DNA of 64,000 nt, from contig NC_063023.1 of the NCBI RefSeq assembly GCF_020509005.1, positions 62,001 to 126,000 of the forward strand, given 5' to 3'. Within the stretch, counting starts at the first letter, position 1. Every line of letters begins with the position of its first letter. The stretch comes from Fulvia fulva. Lineage: Eukaryota > Ascomycota > Dothideomycetes > Mycosphaerellales > Mycosphaerellaceae. The notes under the pieces are model-generated. The model saw only the letters and a program-made list of their open reading frames with translations. It had not been told where the DNA came from and searched no databases. The translations under genes were made by a program, and so were the position numbers. Shown piece after piece: positions 53,414 through 63,180 of this stretch.

Positions 53414-54070
53414 CTAAGCATTATCCTGCAGCGCCTCACAAGCGGTGACCTCCACCCTCTCCATACCATTCTCTAGCTCTCGAATGGCCCTCTCCATCCT
53501 CAGTCTCAGCTCCTGATCGGTGAAATCATCGAGGCGCGCCCGCTTCTGAATCACACCTAGGCTCTTCAACATGTCGAAGAGCTCCTGTCGAGCACTCTTG
53601 TATGCCTTGGTAGCTGGGCTGACCCGAGCGATCTTCTTCTCTGGGCCTTGATCTTGGGCATCCCCCTCGCTCGAGCGCTTCTTGGGTGTGACTTTCTCCG
53701 ACTCGGGACGGGGCTCGAGGGACTTCTTCTCCTGTTCTTCTGGTGCAGTACTGGCGGCTTTCACTGGGACCTTCTTCGAGACAGCAATCTTGACCTTGAA
53801 CTCCTGATATTCTTTCTTCACCTCGATCTTGGCGGCTGGGGTGGCGGTCGGGGCGGTCTTCTTGAGTATATTGTTGCACCGTGTCTCGAGCTGGTAGAGG
53901 TTTGGGATGCTGTCGGCGTTATCGTTGGTGAGGAGGATCTCGAGCTCGGCGTCTGGGTTCTTGTCGAGTCCCTGAATGCAAGCTTTGCCCTCCTTGCTGA
54001 GCTTACTGACGTCCGCGCCTTGCCAATCGGGCGTGATCTTGTGTCCTGAGAGCTGCACACGTGTCAGCAT
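53414..54070 (-). CDS. Lys/Glu-rich protein of unknown function (3' exon)
   Basis: 218 codons from the ATG at 54070 (MLTRVQLSGHKITPDWQGAD). The first 80 residues look globular (LEILLTNDNADSIPNLYQLE). The middle is Lys/Glu/Ser/Pro-rich with a possible nuclear signal TPKKRSSEG. The end is helical (LFDMLKSLGVIQKRARLDDF, then LRLRMERAIRELENGMERVE). Better text continues upstream if a splice acceptor at 54075 (TTGTAG) is used: SGISDLR joins HMLTRVQ. Further upstream minus-strand fragments (MYLRACAMFENNIPV, then SEVFNNVVDS) suggest a gene with several exons reaching about 54.9 kb, which I could not join reliably. Nuclear location is inference only. Confidence 0.5.
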   Translation of the reverse strand: MLTRVQLSGHKITPDWQGADVSKLSKEGKACIQGLDKNPDAELEILLTNDNADSIPNLYQLETRCNNILKKTAPTATPAAKIEVKKEYQEFKVKIAVSKKVPVKAASTAPEEQEKKSLEPRPESEKVTPKKRSSEGDAQDQGPEKKIARVSPATKAYKSARQELFDMLKSLGVIQKRARLDDFTDQELRLRMERAIRELENGMERVEVTACEALQDNA

Positions 54071-54074
54071 GTGC

Positions 54075-54960
54075 CTACAAGGCGCGTTAATGTGAGACCA
54101 AAAGGCAGATTAACACAGAGGAGCTGTGCTAGAGTCATGAACTGGCGTGGACTGCAGATCTAGTAGTTGATCTGGCGGGACGTACCTTAAGTCGGAGATA
54201 CCAGATGGTAGGCACCTGCTGGTTTCCGTGCCTAGACGACAATGTCAGTACATCTTCCAGATCCCGGAGGGTAGAGTAACCACTTACTTGAAGCCCAAAT
54301 TGAAGAACTTCAGGATAGACGCCTCTCAGACCGGGAACGACCTCAAGACTACGCTTCTAGAAGACTTCGCCGGAGCTGACGACCACTTCGCCAAAATCTG
54401 TAACAGCGAACTTAGTGCTTCTGCTGTCGACCACGTTGTTAAAAACCTCGGAGTCTAGTATATTGTTAGCCGCAATCTTGGATAGTATGTTCTCGTACAG
54501 CCATCACACAGGAACTGGCAGAGTCGAGTCTGGCATTGGCGACGAGAGACAGCTCGTAAAAGTGGTCATGTTTGCTGATGTACTTACGGAGAACTGGGAT
54601 GTTGTTCTCGAACATGGCGCATGCTCTGAGATACATGGTCTTGTTGCGGAAGGAGTGATGCTACGCACGTGTGAGCATGTGTTGAAGCATGTGCGGTACT
54701 CGAGTGAAGGCCGTTTTGCGCCGGTGCGCACATGTGCTGAGAGCATATCGGAGGGAGGAGTGCGCGAAGGATCGTGTTGCTATGGATCGGGGATTCACAT
54801 CTGCGGTACCGTACTCGTGGATCTTGCCATCATCGCCGGTCAAGATGAGGACGACATTGGACCAACCCATTGCTGTGACAAGAGACGCCATGCCGACAGT
54901 GGTGGTGGTGCGCGAACAGAAATTACTGAACATGGGGATGTTGTGCGGTCAGTCATCACT
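54075..54960 (-). other. probable upstream exons of the 53414 gene, unresolved
   Basis: The minus strand holds several consensus introns (for example GTAAGT...CTAG between 54290 and 54237, and GTAAGTAC...ACTAG between about 54580 and 54456) and protein-like pieces such as WSNVVLILTGDDGKIHEYGT and FRNKTMYLRACAMFENNIP, reminiscent of a BTB opening. Phases do not all agree, so the gene may be broken or may have unusual exons. A 289-codon plus-strand frame here (54415-55284) has no domain and I take it as a shadow. Confidence 0.35.
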
Positions 54961-55794
54961 TGGAGTTGTGGTGGGAAGAAATTTGTGCGAGCTGGCTCGC
55001 TTCTGTGCGGGACAGCGTTGCCAAGCTTTCACGTGTACAAACGCTGCGCCGCTATCCCTGCGCAAATTCGATCGACGCGCATGATTGCGAACGCGGGGCT
55101 ACAGCTTCACAAAGAGAACGCGAAGCGTGCGCGTGCCCAAGCGCCGTCCCTTGCAGCGATACTGCGCCACGACATCACTGCAAAACCTCGTGCACCCAGA
55201 CTCATGGATGTGCAGCTGCACCGCGAGCAAAAGCAAGTTACACTCGAAGCACGAGCACGATCAGGCTGTTATATCATGGAATAGACAATGCATTGCCATC
55301 CTTGTCCAGATATGCCGAATGAAGCGCACCGGGCCAAATTTGATCATGAAGATGACGGATCCTACTCGCGAGCGCTTCCCGCATACGAAAGTCGCTCGGA
55401 GCCTCGAGGTACAAGTGTATTATCCTTCAAAATGACATGAAATGGTTCATGATTCGCAGCCCAAGAGGCAAATGTACCCAGCCGTCTACCATACAGCACA
55501 TCCATTAAATGTGCTAGGCGCTTGTCATCGCATGGTGACTTGCTACGCATTGATTCTACCTAACATCTTTCGTGTGCATTGCAACAAATGCATGGTCAGA
55601 TATGTACACTGTAATTGACGAGAGTTCGCGGAGCAAAAAGAATCACGGAAGGGAGACGAAAAGATCCGCCGTCTGACCATAATGTCGGCGAAAATGGCAA
55701 AAAAAGATTGCTCCGAATGGCGTTGCGATATTCCTTATACCCGCCCCCAGGCTCTCCAGGACTAGTACCGACCTAGTACCTGAAGAGGTTGAGT

Positions 55795-55945
55795 AGAGTA
55801 GAGCCGGAGTATCCGGGTCGATCCAAATAGGCATACACTCCTGTGGTTTGAACTCGAATCACCGAAATCGCTAAGGGACCCGCGGCCGAGAGAAGAAAGG
55901 TACGCGCAGCCATCCGGGCACCCTTGCGGATGTGAGGGGAAAGCT
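55795..55945. repeat. diverged dispersed repeat, family 2, copy A
   Basis: Shares ordered words with 56187-56345 and 62635-62790: TCGAATCACC/TCGAGTCACC, TCGCTAA, GAGAGAAGA-like, ACGCGCAGCC/ACGCGCAACC, CTTGCGGA, GAGGGG. Confidence 0.6.
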
Positions 55946-56186
55946 GGTGTTCTGTTCAATACATAGCTTCAACTCCACGACCCTCACAAATAAGCGTGGC
56001 CCTAGTTCAATTCTAGGAGAATGGGTGACCACGAGCAACAGATTCGGCGCACAATCCGACTGTTCTTTAGGTTAGTGAAATGGCAAAAAAATTAAAAAAT
56101 TGAGTAGTATTGCAATGTCTCTAATGCTCGTAGCTAAATCCAACCTACTCCAGTATACCAATGGTAGTTGCATGTGAGCCAATGGA

Positions 56187-56345
56187 TATACTGGAGCCTG
56201 GAAACCCGAGGTGGAGCAGAGTCGGCATACTCGAGTCATATCATGCGAATACACGTTGATGATATGGCTCGAGTCACCAGTCGCTAAAGAAGAGAGTCAC
56301 GCGCAACCAGTCGGCCAAACTTGCGGACGGCGAGGGGCGAATTTC
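56187..56345. repeat. diverged dispersed repeat, family 2, copy B
   Basis: Same word order as copy A 390 bp away: CTCGAGTCACCAG, TCGCTAAAGAAGAGAG, CACGCGCAACCAGTC, CTTGCGGACGGCGAGGGG. Differences include many C/T and G/A transitions. Confidence 0.6.
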
Positions 56346-56820
56346 TGAGCATTTTGCTTATGTAGCTCTATCACTAGCGGCATTCGTGACGAGTGCAACT
56401 TTCGGCTTGGGGCAAAGTGACACTTGCTCACCTTCGACTGACAGACCCAATGCTTGCAATATGACCGCATAGAGAACTTTGCTGCTGGGAACACATCTGG
56501 GCTCAGCTCTCAAATGAATTGCCAGCCTGCGGAAGATGCTTGGCCTTCAACGCAGGCGCACACACGCTCCTCGTCCCACAGCCTCCGTCCAGCAACCCCT
56601 TCAAGAGAACGGCAAGTAGCCAAACTCCTAGAGTCGTGACTTGCGGGCTTCAACCATGTCTGCCCATGCTCACACGTCACACTACACCAGGCTAAGGTTT
56701 CGAAAGACCGCTTGGTGATGTGGTGGTTGCGTTTGCTCAAGTCGATCTACATCATCTCACATCGATACTCCGGTCTGGTCTCTACGTGCGTTCGATCGCT
56801 AGAAGGCAGTTGCGCGGGTA

Positions 56821-57243
56821 CTAAACCCACTGCAAACCCGGATTATCAGTCTCAGCAGGCACACCCTGACCTTGATTCGGCCCTACAGCAAAGCCCATAA
56901 ACAAGCCATTCTCACGATGCGCCTCCAGCGCAGCTTTGAACAGTACATTGAAGGCTGGAGTCCCGAATCCATACTCGACCCAGTTGTCCACTGGAGCCCC
57001 GCCTCCATGGTTGTAGAATAGGAGGAACTCGACACCGCCTGCTCCCCATACGCCAGCAGCCTCGATGTCGGCTTTCACAGTCGCTGGGCTGACGCCTGCA
57101 TCGGGCAACCAGTAGCGGAATCGAGGCCGGGCTCTGGCTGCGGACAGTGCGAAGGTGCCATATGGTCGGTTAGAGATCGTACTTGAAGTGCCGAGCGTAG
57201 CTAACGCTACACATAATATGAAAGCTGCGAGTACAGCGTGCAT
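56821..57243 (-). pseudogene. N-terminal fragment of a secreted glycoside hydrolase (rhamnosidase-like)
   Basis: 140 residues from the ATG at 57243. A signal peptide (MHAVLAAFILCVALATLGTS) precedes RPRFRYWLPDAGVSPATVKA, DIEAAGVWGAGGVEFLLFYN and LFKAALEAHRENGLFMGFAV, then GPNQGQGVPAETDNPGLQWV and a stop. This is the opening of large (about 900-1000 residue) secreted fungal enzymes often annotated as alpha-L-rhamnosidase-like (GH106/GH2-like sugar-binding proteins): the first strand and helices of a TIM barrel. Nothing downstream continues it in any frame, so the catalytic parts are missing and the gene is a truncated relic or a recombination product. An upstream in-frame Met at 57291 is less likely as the start. 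Confidence 0.65.
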
Positions 57244-57756
57244 GATCGCGGTAGGAAATCGTAGCAGTTCTCGTCCTCGCCATGGCGCCAACTGGTCGTT
57301 CTACAAGTACTTCGTAATGCTTCATAGACCCAAGGTAGTAGCATACGCCACTCGGGCACCGTTCTCCCGAATCTCGTGTGTAGCGGTCCATGTTTTTGCC
57401 ACGAGGCAGGAGTGTAAGGACACGGGCTAAGTAGGACTTGCACTTGCATGATCTCAACAACCGATCCTTTCGCATTGCGGTCGAGAGATCCTTTTCCCTC
57501 ATGCATCGTAGACGAATGTTGATCCCCGCGTCGATCGCCGCGGCCGCGGCCGCATCATTATGATTGATGATATGGGGTCAAAGCAAGAACTTGCAGTTTG
57601 GCAGTGCCTTTGTGTCAAGGCATACGCCTCTAGTCGAGGGTCTAAATGGTGGAATCAACTCGCGAGACCGTTAGGCATTTATCCTACGACGAAGTATTAT
57701 GCTGAAGGCGGTCCTGAGAGTGATTCTGTTGACTCCGTGAACTGATCAAGCCTCGC
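57244..57756. other. gene-free stretch
   Basis: Upstream flank of the hydrolase fragment. Contains the G/C palindrome GCCGCGGCCGCGGCCGC at about 57537-57553. No gene seen. Confidence 0.4.
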
Positions 57757-58487
57757 CTAGCGTAGAACAAGCTTCTTCGTACCGGTGAAGATATGTGAGC
57801 GAGGCTTGCCGTAGAAGTATCGTAGCCTTGATTCAGTATTGAGCTGCGACTTACTTGCCGTACGCTTTCCCCACCTCTCCGCAGTCGTATGCGGCACGAA
57901 CAACGTGGAGGATGCGGCAATTATCCAACATCGCTCGGATCCTTCTTGCGTGTCAGTTCTTCGCATCAAAGCCACGCGATCTCGGATCAACGACAACCGA
58001 CCTAAGCGCAAAAGTCCGATGTGTACGATCTCTTACCTGCGTACGGGGAATACCGTACTGTACAGCCGTGCTCGCAGGGTTCGCGAACGGATCGTTCGAA
58101 GAGAGTCTGTGTCTTGTCGACGGGGATATCCAGGGACTTGGAGAGACCCGCATGCATTATACAAACCGTGTGAGCATGGAGAGCACGCTTCAGGTCGCGG
58201 CCAAAATTGGACCCCATCATGTCGCACAGCTTCATCTTCGTGACTGAATCGATATTTACATCCGCGACCCTCCTGGGGCAGAGGCACTTGTAGTTTCCCA
58301 ACACAACAGGAATGCGCTGTTGCGGCGCTGCTTCGACCTGCTGGGAAGGGCCCGACGGCAAGGATTTGGCTGCAACGTCGATGGCTTGGTGCATCGCCTC
58401 GTCAGCCTGGGATCGTAGCGCACTGGCGCTGTTGAGCATCTCAAAGGCTATGGTATCTCCCCTGCTCAACGCCTCCATATCCAGCAC
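57757..58487 (-). CDS. protein of unknown function, exon structure uncertain
   Basis: The best part is 58487..58050: MLDMEALSRGDTIAFEMLNS, LRSQADEAMHQAIDVAAKSL, IPVVLGNYKCLCPRRVADVN, LCDMMGSNFGRDLKRALHAH and SLDIPVDKTQTLFERSVREP. After this, protein-like text appears in two other frames: NDPFANPASTAVQYGIP, ending VDPRSRGFDAKN, and GSERCWIIAASSTLFVPHTT with FYGKPRSHIFTGTKKLVLR to 57757. An intron (GTAAGA to GCTTAG, 58030-57996) is present, but phases leave more than one reading. I treat it as one gene whose 3' end is unresolved, or broken. No domain recognised. Confidence 0.4.
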
Positions 58488-58555
58488 TACGTCTTGTCAC
58501 TCAAAAACACGTCCCCTCCGGCTTCTCGTCAATCCCACACACACATGCACCAGCA

Positions 58556-58852
58556 TCACCCCCAATCGCCCGTCTCCTTGTAGCAACAGATATCTCCACC
58601 CTTCCCATCGGGGTTCGGGTGTGCAGGGTTGGCGGGACACTTGAAGGCTTGAAGCTGGCAATCAATCGTCGTGCAGCAGGATCCCTTCGGCCAGATCAAG
58701 AGAGTGTTGTTTTCGGGGTAGAGTGGATCGAGCATCTTGAAGACATTGACGGTGCAGATCGTGTCGTTGATCGGACCTGGGTCGGGCTGGCGTGTGTTGG
58801 CGGTGGCTGTTGTGATGGAGATGAAGAGGAGGGAGAGGAGTTTGCGGAGCAT
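58556..58852 (-). CDS. small secreted cysteine-rich protein (effector-like)
   Basis: 98 residues, single exon. Signal peptide 1-18 (MLRKLLSLLFISITTATA). The mature part has about 80 residues with seven cysteines in the order C, CC, C, C, CC (ICTVN, GSCCTTIDCQ, FKCP, DICCYKE) and one potential N-glycosylation site (NDT). Size, secretion signal and cysteine spacing are those of apoplastic small secreted proteins or effectors. No known fold is obvious. The odd number of cysteines suggests one free thiol or a dimer. It lies in the accessory part of the window between an unresolved gene and a conserved splicing-factor gene. Confidence 0.7.
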   Translation of the reverse strand: MLRKLLSLLFISITTATANTRQPDPGPINDTICTVNVFKMLDPLYPENNTLLIWPKGSCCTTIDCQLQAFKCPANPAHPNPDGKGGDICCYKETGDWG

Positions 58853-59347
58853 CTTGACTGTCTGCTTGGACGGGTTTGGTGATGGGGTTCGTCAGTCAGT
58901 TCGTGATGTGTAGTTCAATACAGCGAGCGAGATGCAAAGAGCTGAGAGTCATCAAGCGCCATCATATACCGTATACTTCTCAGCCATCGGCTTGGTGGCT
59001 TTCCGAGGCATGACGGCAAGCGTATGTGATCGTCGTGGGATCAAAGTGGTCAAAACAGTTGATGAGCCCGTGATGTGCAGCATGTTGTGGCATCATGTGC
59101 ATGTCTGGAGCTGAGACATCCTGCCTGTATAGGACAGAACCAATATCACGAGCAAATGCTTGTTGAGATGAAGTGAATGTGGGCACTGCGGGAGAAGACC
59201 AGCAGCGACTAGCGCGATTTAGCCGAAGCCGAACTTCGAGGTCGCGACAAGGTGAGCGTGATGACTTGCGACATTGAACCTGTCTCCCTGCTTCAATCGC
59301 ATTCCTACACCCAAACAGTACAACATATCGACATTGTAGCGAACAAG
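58853..59347. promoter_or_regulatory. divergent intergenic region
   Basis: 495 bp between the small secreted protein gene and the SPF45-type gene, divergently arranged. No coding evidence. It should hold both promoters. Confidence 0.45.
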
Positions 59348-61273
59348 ATGGGCGAAGAACCGAAGAAGGGTCGCCTGACCCTGTACGAAAACCTGCTCTC
59401 CAAGGACACTCTGCGCGAGATGCAGGCGAGGGACGCAGCAAAGATGGCAGACGAGGCCAAGAAGAAGAAAGACGGTACCGTTCTATAGAGTCATCACATA
59501 TGGAAGAGCGGATGTGCTCACGTACTTGCCGCCAAAGCCTCTCTGATGTTCAAGCCGACAAACTTGGGCAAGAAGAACACCAAACCAGCACCAAAACCGA
59601 AGCCGACATTCGCATCAGTACACAAGAACTCCTCGAGTGTATCCACTGGACCGCCGGCTACGACAGACGCGCCAGAGCGATCGAGCACACCCCAGCAGCA
59701 ATCACAGCAGCAGCAGGCGCAAAAGCGAGGATTCAATGATTGGCTTGCGAACGAGGACGAGGAGTGGGAGTACTACGAGAAGCCGCGGCATGGCCAGAGC
59801 GGGAAGAACAGGAAGAAAAAGAAGAGCAAGCAGGCGCAGGAACAAGCCTGGTCTTGGGACGATCTGTACGATCCATCCTTGCCTGTGAACTTCCTTGCAT
59901 ATCCCAAGTCTGATGCATACTACGACGTCAATGAAGCGTGGAAGCAGAGACTGTACGATGCTCGGAGAAGGGAGAGGCAGCGGAAAGGTCAGGACAAGAA
60001 GCGTTCGTACAGCGACGACGAAGATATGCCTGATGCCAGAAGTCGTATGTCTCTAATCCCAGAGCAAGACAGGCAGATGCTGACATTCGCAGGGCCACGA
60101 GCTGGTATACAGTTCGCGCCGCCGAGCAACATCGACTTCGCTCCTCCCACAGCGTCGAGCTCAGACGGTCCCTCTCGAACACACTCCACGGGTCTTTCAC
60201 GAGATCGCGATGACCGATCAGCGCCGTCCTATCCGCCCCCGGTTGAGATCAACCAAGAAGAGACGGCGGAGGAAGTATACGCACGGCGCATGGCATTGAG
60301 TGGAAGACCCGTTCCAACACAACCTGCAGCCCCCTCACCTCCCGCTGTACCGCGACCCTCGCCCATCGCTGCTCCGGTACCACCACCTCCAACGAAACCA
60401 CTTTCGGCGGATGCGGAGGAGAAACGAGCGAAAGCTGCTGCACAGATCGCTGCCATCAAAGCGAAGATGGCAGCAAAGACCGGAAGTCCAGCGCCTGCAA
60501 CAGCATCTCCTCAGCCACCAGCACAAGTTGCAGCGATACCCTCAACGAATGCGCCTCCCGCGACGATAGCGACCCCTCCCCCGCCTCCGCCCGAACCTCA
60601 GCAGCCTCCAGCCCCCGCCAGCACGATCTCCGCAGCACCGACCTTCAACCCAGCATACCATGCGAACAAAGCAGCCCAGGATGAGGCGGCGCCAGAGGCG
60701 GAAGAAACGGCAGAAGATCCACATGCGCCTCGATCAAGAGCACCCGGACAAGCAGGCTTTGCAGAAAGACTCATGGCCAAGATGGGATACCAGAAGGGTC
60801 AAGGCCTCGGCGCAGACGGCTCAGGCATCACAACCGCCATCGTCATGAAAGCCGAGAAGCGCAAGAAGAAGTCCGATGCCGAAGGCGGAGGTTACGTCGC
60901 ACCGGCCAATATGGGCAAGATCGTAGGCGGCAAGAAGAAGAAGAAGGTCGAGACTACCGAAAGCGAGACGGATGCCATGTCTGAGGTCATCAGACTTGAG
61001 GGTATGCTGGCGAATATGGACGTGGACAAGGAGATTCAGGAGAATAATTTGATGCAAGAAGTTGGGGATGAGCTGGGAGAGTTTGGGAAGGTGGAGAGGT
61101 TGTTTATTTGGAGGACAAACGCAGGTGGGAATGATGAGGTTTTCATCAAGTTTACGAGTCCGCTGAGCGCGCTGAGGGCTGTGAGGGAGATGGACGGGGT
61201 GGAGTTTGCGGATAATGTCGTGAAGGCGGCGTTCTTTGACGCGGAGAAGTTTGAGAGGGGGGAGTATGCTTGA
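59348..61273 (+). CDS. SPF45/RBM17-type splicing factor (G-patch + UHM)
   Basis: CDS join(59348..59474,59538..61273), 620 residues. Spliceosomal protein of the RBM17/SPF45/DRT111 family, thought to act in 3' splice-site choice. Exon 1 encodes LTLYENLLSKDTLREMQARD, the conserved N-terminal helix; a 63-nt intron (GTACCG to CAAAG) joins to ASLMFKPTNLGKKNTKPAPK. Then FNDWLANEDEEWEYYEKPRH, a charged stretch, DLYDPSLPVNF, and a long Pro/Ala-rich region with coiled segments (EEKRAKAAAQIAAIKAKMAA). The G-patch is at about 445-485 (ERLMAKMGYQKGQGLGADGS) and a C-terminal RRM-like UHM domain at about 515-620 (EVFIKFTSPLSALRAVREMD, VVKAAFFDAEKFERGEYA). The loop that carries R-x-F in human SPF45 reads V-E-F here. 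Confidence 0.92.
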
Positions 61274-61705
61274 GTGTATGAATGACAATCCCGGGCAGGA
61301 TTGGTCGAATGCTCGTCGGGTATTCGACGGCAGAACCCGCTTCGCATAAATTGAATCTGTGGACCCGACGGAGATGGCGCTTCACATAGCCCGAGTCCAA
61401 GGCTGCTGTGGCGATAATTTGATGGCGTGCTGTTACTTAGTGGAAAGCTTCACGACACGCAGAAGGACAAAGCGTGGCCCGATCACATCTCTGCCACACC
61501 CATCCAGACTTCAAAGCGAACCTGGTCAAGTGCCGATGCTATCGAGAGCCATCCGCCAACCTCCTACCAGTCGCTTCTTCCCTCCTTACCGTGCTAGCAA
61601 GAGCCAAGGCTCGGTGTACCGCCACCCTTACGATCGGCTTCCTGCCCTACCTTCGTCATCCCACTCTACAGCTCCCGAACAGCCATATCCGTCAACCGTG
61701 CTGCA
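61274..61705. other. gene-free stretch
   Basis: 3' flank of the SPF45-type gene; plus-strand frames at 61359-61811 have no domain. Confidence 0.4.
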
Positions 61706-62152
61706 TCACCCTTGTCTCGATCCTTCAGCCAGCTGCGGATCTTGCCCGGAGCCTGCTGCCCTGATACGCTTGAACTGCACTTTCCGGGCATCCTTCCAGA
61801 AACCATACTGACAACCAAGTACGGGTGCCTGCTTGGGCTTCTTGCTCTTGTCCGCATTCGGGGCTTGTTCTTCCCTCTTACGCTTCTTGGGTCCTGCTTC
61901 TGGTTTCACGGATTCTGCAAAGGCTTCCTTCTTCCCCCTGACAACTGATCTGGGTCCGGCGGTCTTCTTCGACTTTGGGGTATCTGGCCGGGTCGACGCG
62001 CTCTCATGCTCCTCCAGCTCCTTCAGACGCGATTCTTCTGCGGACTTGCGATCATTTCTGCCACTTGGTGCGTATCGCTTCGCTGTGCTTTCTGAGCAGA
62101 GGCTTTTGCTCCAGCACGCTGGTGCGGGGTTGCGTAGCGAGGAATTTAGCAT
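61706..62152 (-). CDS. small basic, probably nuclear protein of unknown function
   Basis: 148 codons. The N-terminus (MLNSSLRNPAPACWSKSLCS) is weakly supported. The middle and end are low complexity and strongly basic: SAEESRLKELEEHE, GPRSVVRGKKEAFAE, PEAGPKKRKREEQAPNADKS, KKPKQAPVLG and FWKDARKVQFKRI. PKKRKRE matches a classical nuclear localisation signal. The last 18 residues may be read-through of a splice site, so another exon could exist. It may be a nucleolar or chromatin-linked protein, but that is inference. It is convergent with the SPF45-type gene. Confidence 0.45.
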   Translation of the reverse strand: MLNSSLRNPAPACWSKSLCSESTAKRYAPSGRNDRKSAEESRLKELEEHESASTRPDTPKSKKTAGPRSVVRGKKEAFAESVKPEAGPKKRKREEQAPNADKSKKPKQAPVLGCQYGFWKDARKVQFKRIRAAGSGQDPQLAEGSRQG

Positions 62153-62274
62153 GGAATGGAAATGGATAGCGCGTCGTGGCGGTACTGCGATGCTTTGTTC
62201 TAGGATGTCTCGTCGTTTTGCGGAGACTGTATATCCGGGATGAGCGGTTTCGCTGCTGCCTCGAGATGGATAGT

Positions 62275-62445
62275 GCCTAATTTTGTACTTTATGGTGCGG
62301 TGGTTAGCTAAGATCTATATGCGAGACTAACTGTTACATGCGGATATAGTACGGTTGGGACGATGACGGCACCACACTGAATGTCTTCTGCCAAGGCCAC
62401 TTTCACATGCCGGCAGGACTAGCCACAAAATGCTCGTTGCACATG
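62275..62445. repeat. diverged dispersed repeat, family 1, copy B
   Basis: Same word order as 53211-53410: TTTTGTACT, GGATATAGTACGG, TCTTCTGCCAAGG, TTTCACATGCCGG, CTCGTTGCACA. Confidence 0.6.
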
Positions 62446-62634
62446 TCGACGAAAAGATTTACCTCCACTTCAAGCAGAGATCTGTCAAAACCTATTACGA
62501 ACGAGGGGCAAACAAGCCGTGTGTTGCGTGACACCTTTGTTCTTAATATCTCTCCGCCCAGCAGAGCCAGAAACCCAACCGACCAGCGCAAGCCAACCAC
62601 CTGCGCGGGACCATTCTACAGTCAGGTCGATGGA

Positions 62635-62790
62635 TACTGGACGGAGAGACAGAGCGTGGTACTTCCTTAGCAGAGTCCACATTCCACGACCTCGCAATTA
62701 AGCAGAGCACATGAAAGTCCAAAGTTGCGCGCAGCCGTTCAGCCAAACCCGGGAGGACTTGCGACGAGGGTGGGGGGTTTCTTGCGGGTT
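62635..62790. repeat. diverged dispersed repeat, family 2, copy C
   Basis: GATACTGGA, CAGAGCG, then GCGCGCAGCCGTTCAGCCAAAC and GGACTTGCGACGAGGGTGGGG, matching the end of copies A and B. A CCACGACCTCGCAATTAAGC block resembles CCACGACCCTCACAAATAAGC at 55976. Confidence 0.55.
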
Positions 62791-62961
62791 TATCAGGCTC
62801 CAGGGACTCGATCTTTGTGCGAGTGAATGATGCGATCTTCTGTTTCCATTACAGCTTTGGGCGTCTCGACAGTTTCGAGTCTTGGTGAATTCCCCTCGCC
62901 AGTTGAATACAAAGAAGCAACAAGCAATTCCCAAAATCAACATGACACACGCGCATTCGAA

Positions 62962-63180
62962 ATGGCGCAGAACATCGAGCCGACCACCTGGACAGAGCTG
63001 GTCGCTACTGTACGTTACAAGGCCGAAGGTCTCGAGATTGCCATCGTCTTCCACGACTGTCAACAACGCGGACACAACGACATTACGCTACTCTATGGTG
63101 CATACGCCATCCTCGAGCATGCAATGGACAAACCCCAGGACCTGCCGGAACGTGGCAAAGCACTGTGTGCTTTCACTTGA
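62962..63180 (+). CDS. possible small protein of 72 residues
   Basis: Starts MAQNIEPTTWTELVATVRYK and continues LEIAIVFHDCQQRGHNDITL, LYGAYAILEHAMDKPQDLPE to a stop at 63178-63180. The text is protein-like (an alternating strand followed by helices) and the ATG is the best start in the 117-codon frame that begins at 62827. No family recognised; the 3' end could continue through an unseen intron. Confidence 0.4.
   Translation: MAQNIEPTTWTELVATVRYKAEGLEIAIVFHDCQQRGHNDITLLYGAYAILEHAMDKPQDLPERGKALCAFT

Larger units (their letters stand above)
54961..56820. other. repeat-bearing intergenic stretch
   Basis: No supported gene. It carries two copies of repeat family 2 (55795-55945 and 56187-56345), which are AT-richer and diverged. 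The sequence CCTAGTTCAATTCTAGG at 56001-56017 looks like a tRNA T-arm but has no matching acceptor or anticodon arms. Confidence 0.45.
62153..62961. other. repeat-bearing intergenic stretch
   Basis: Contains one copy each of repeat families 1 (62275-62445) and 2 (62635-62790), about 190 bp apart. No supported gene. Confidence 0.45.

Noticed and set aside
54415..55284. A 289-codon plus-strand frame
   Set aside because: No domain, and it is antisense to consensus introns and protein-like pieces on the minus strand.
56001..56017. tRNA-like T-arm (CCTAGTTCAATTCTAGG)
   Set aside because: No D-arm, anticodon arm or acceptor stem can be folded around it.
57537..57553. GC palindrome (repeated GCCGCG)
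   Set aside because: Short, isolated, no stem-loop followed by a T-run and no link to a gene.
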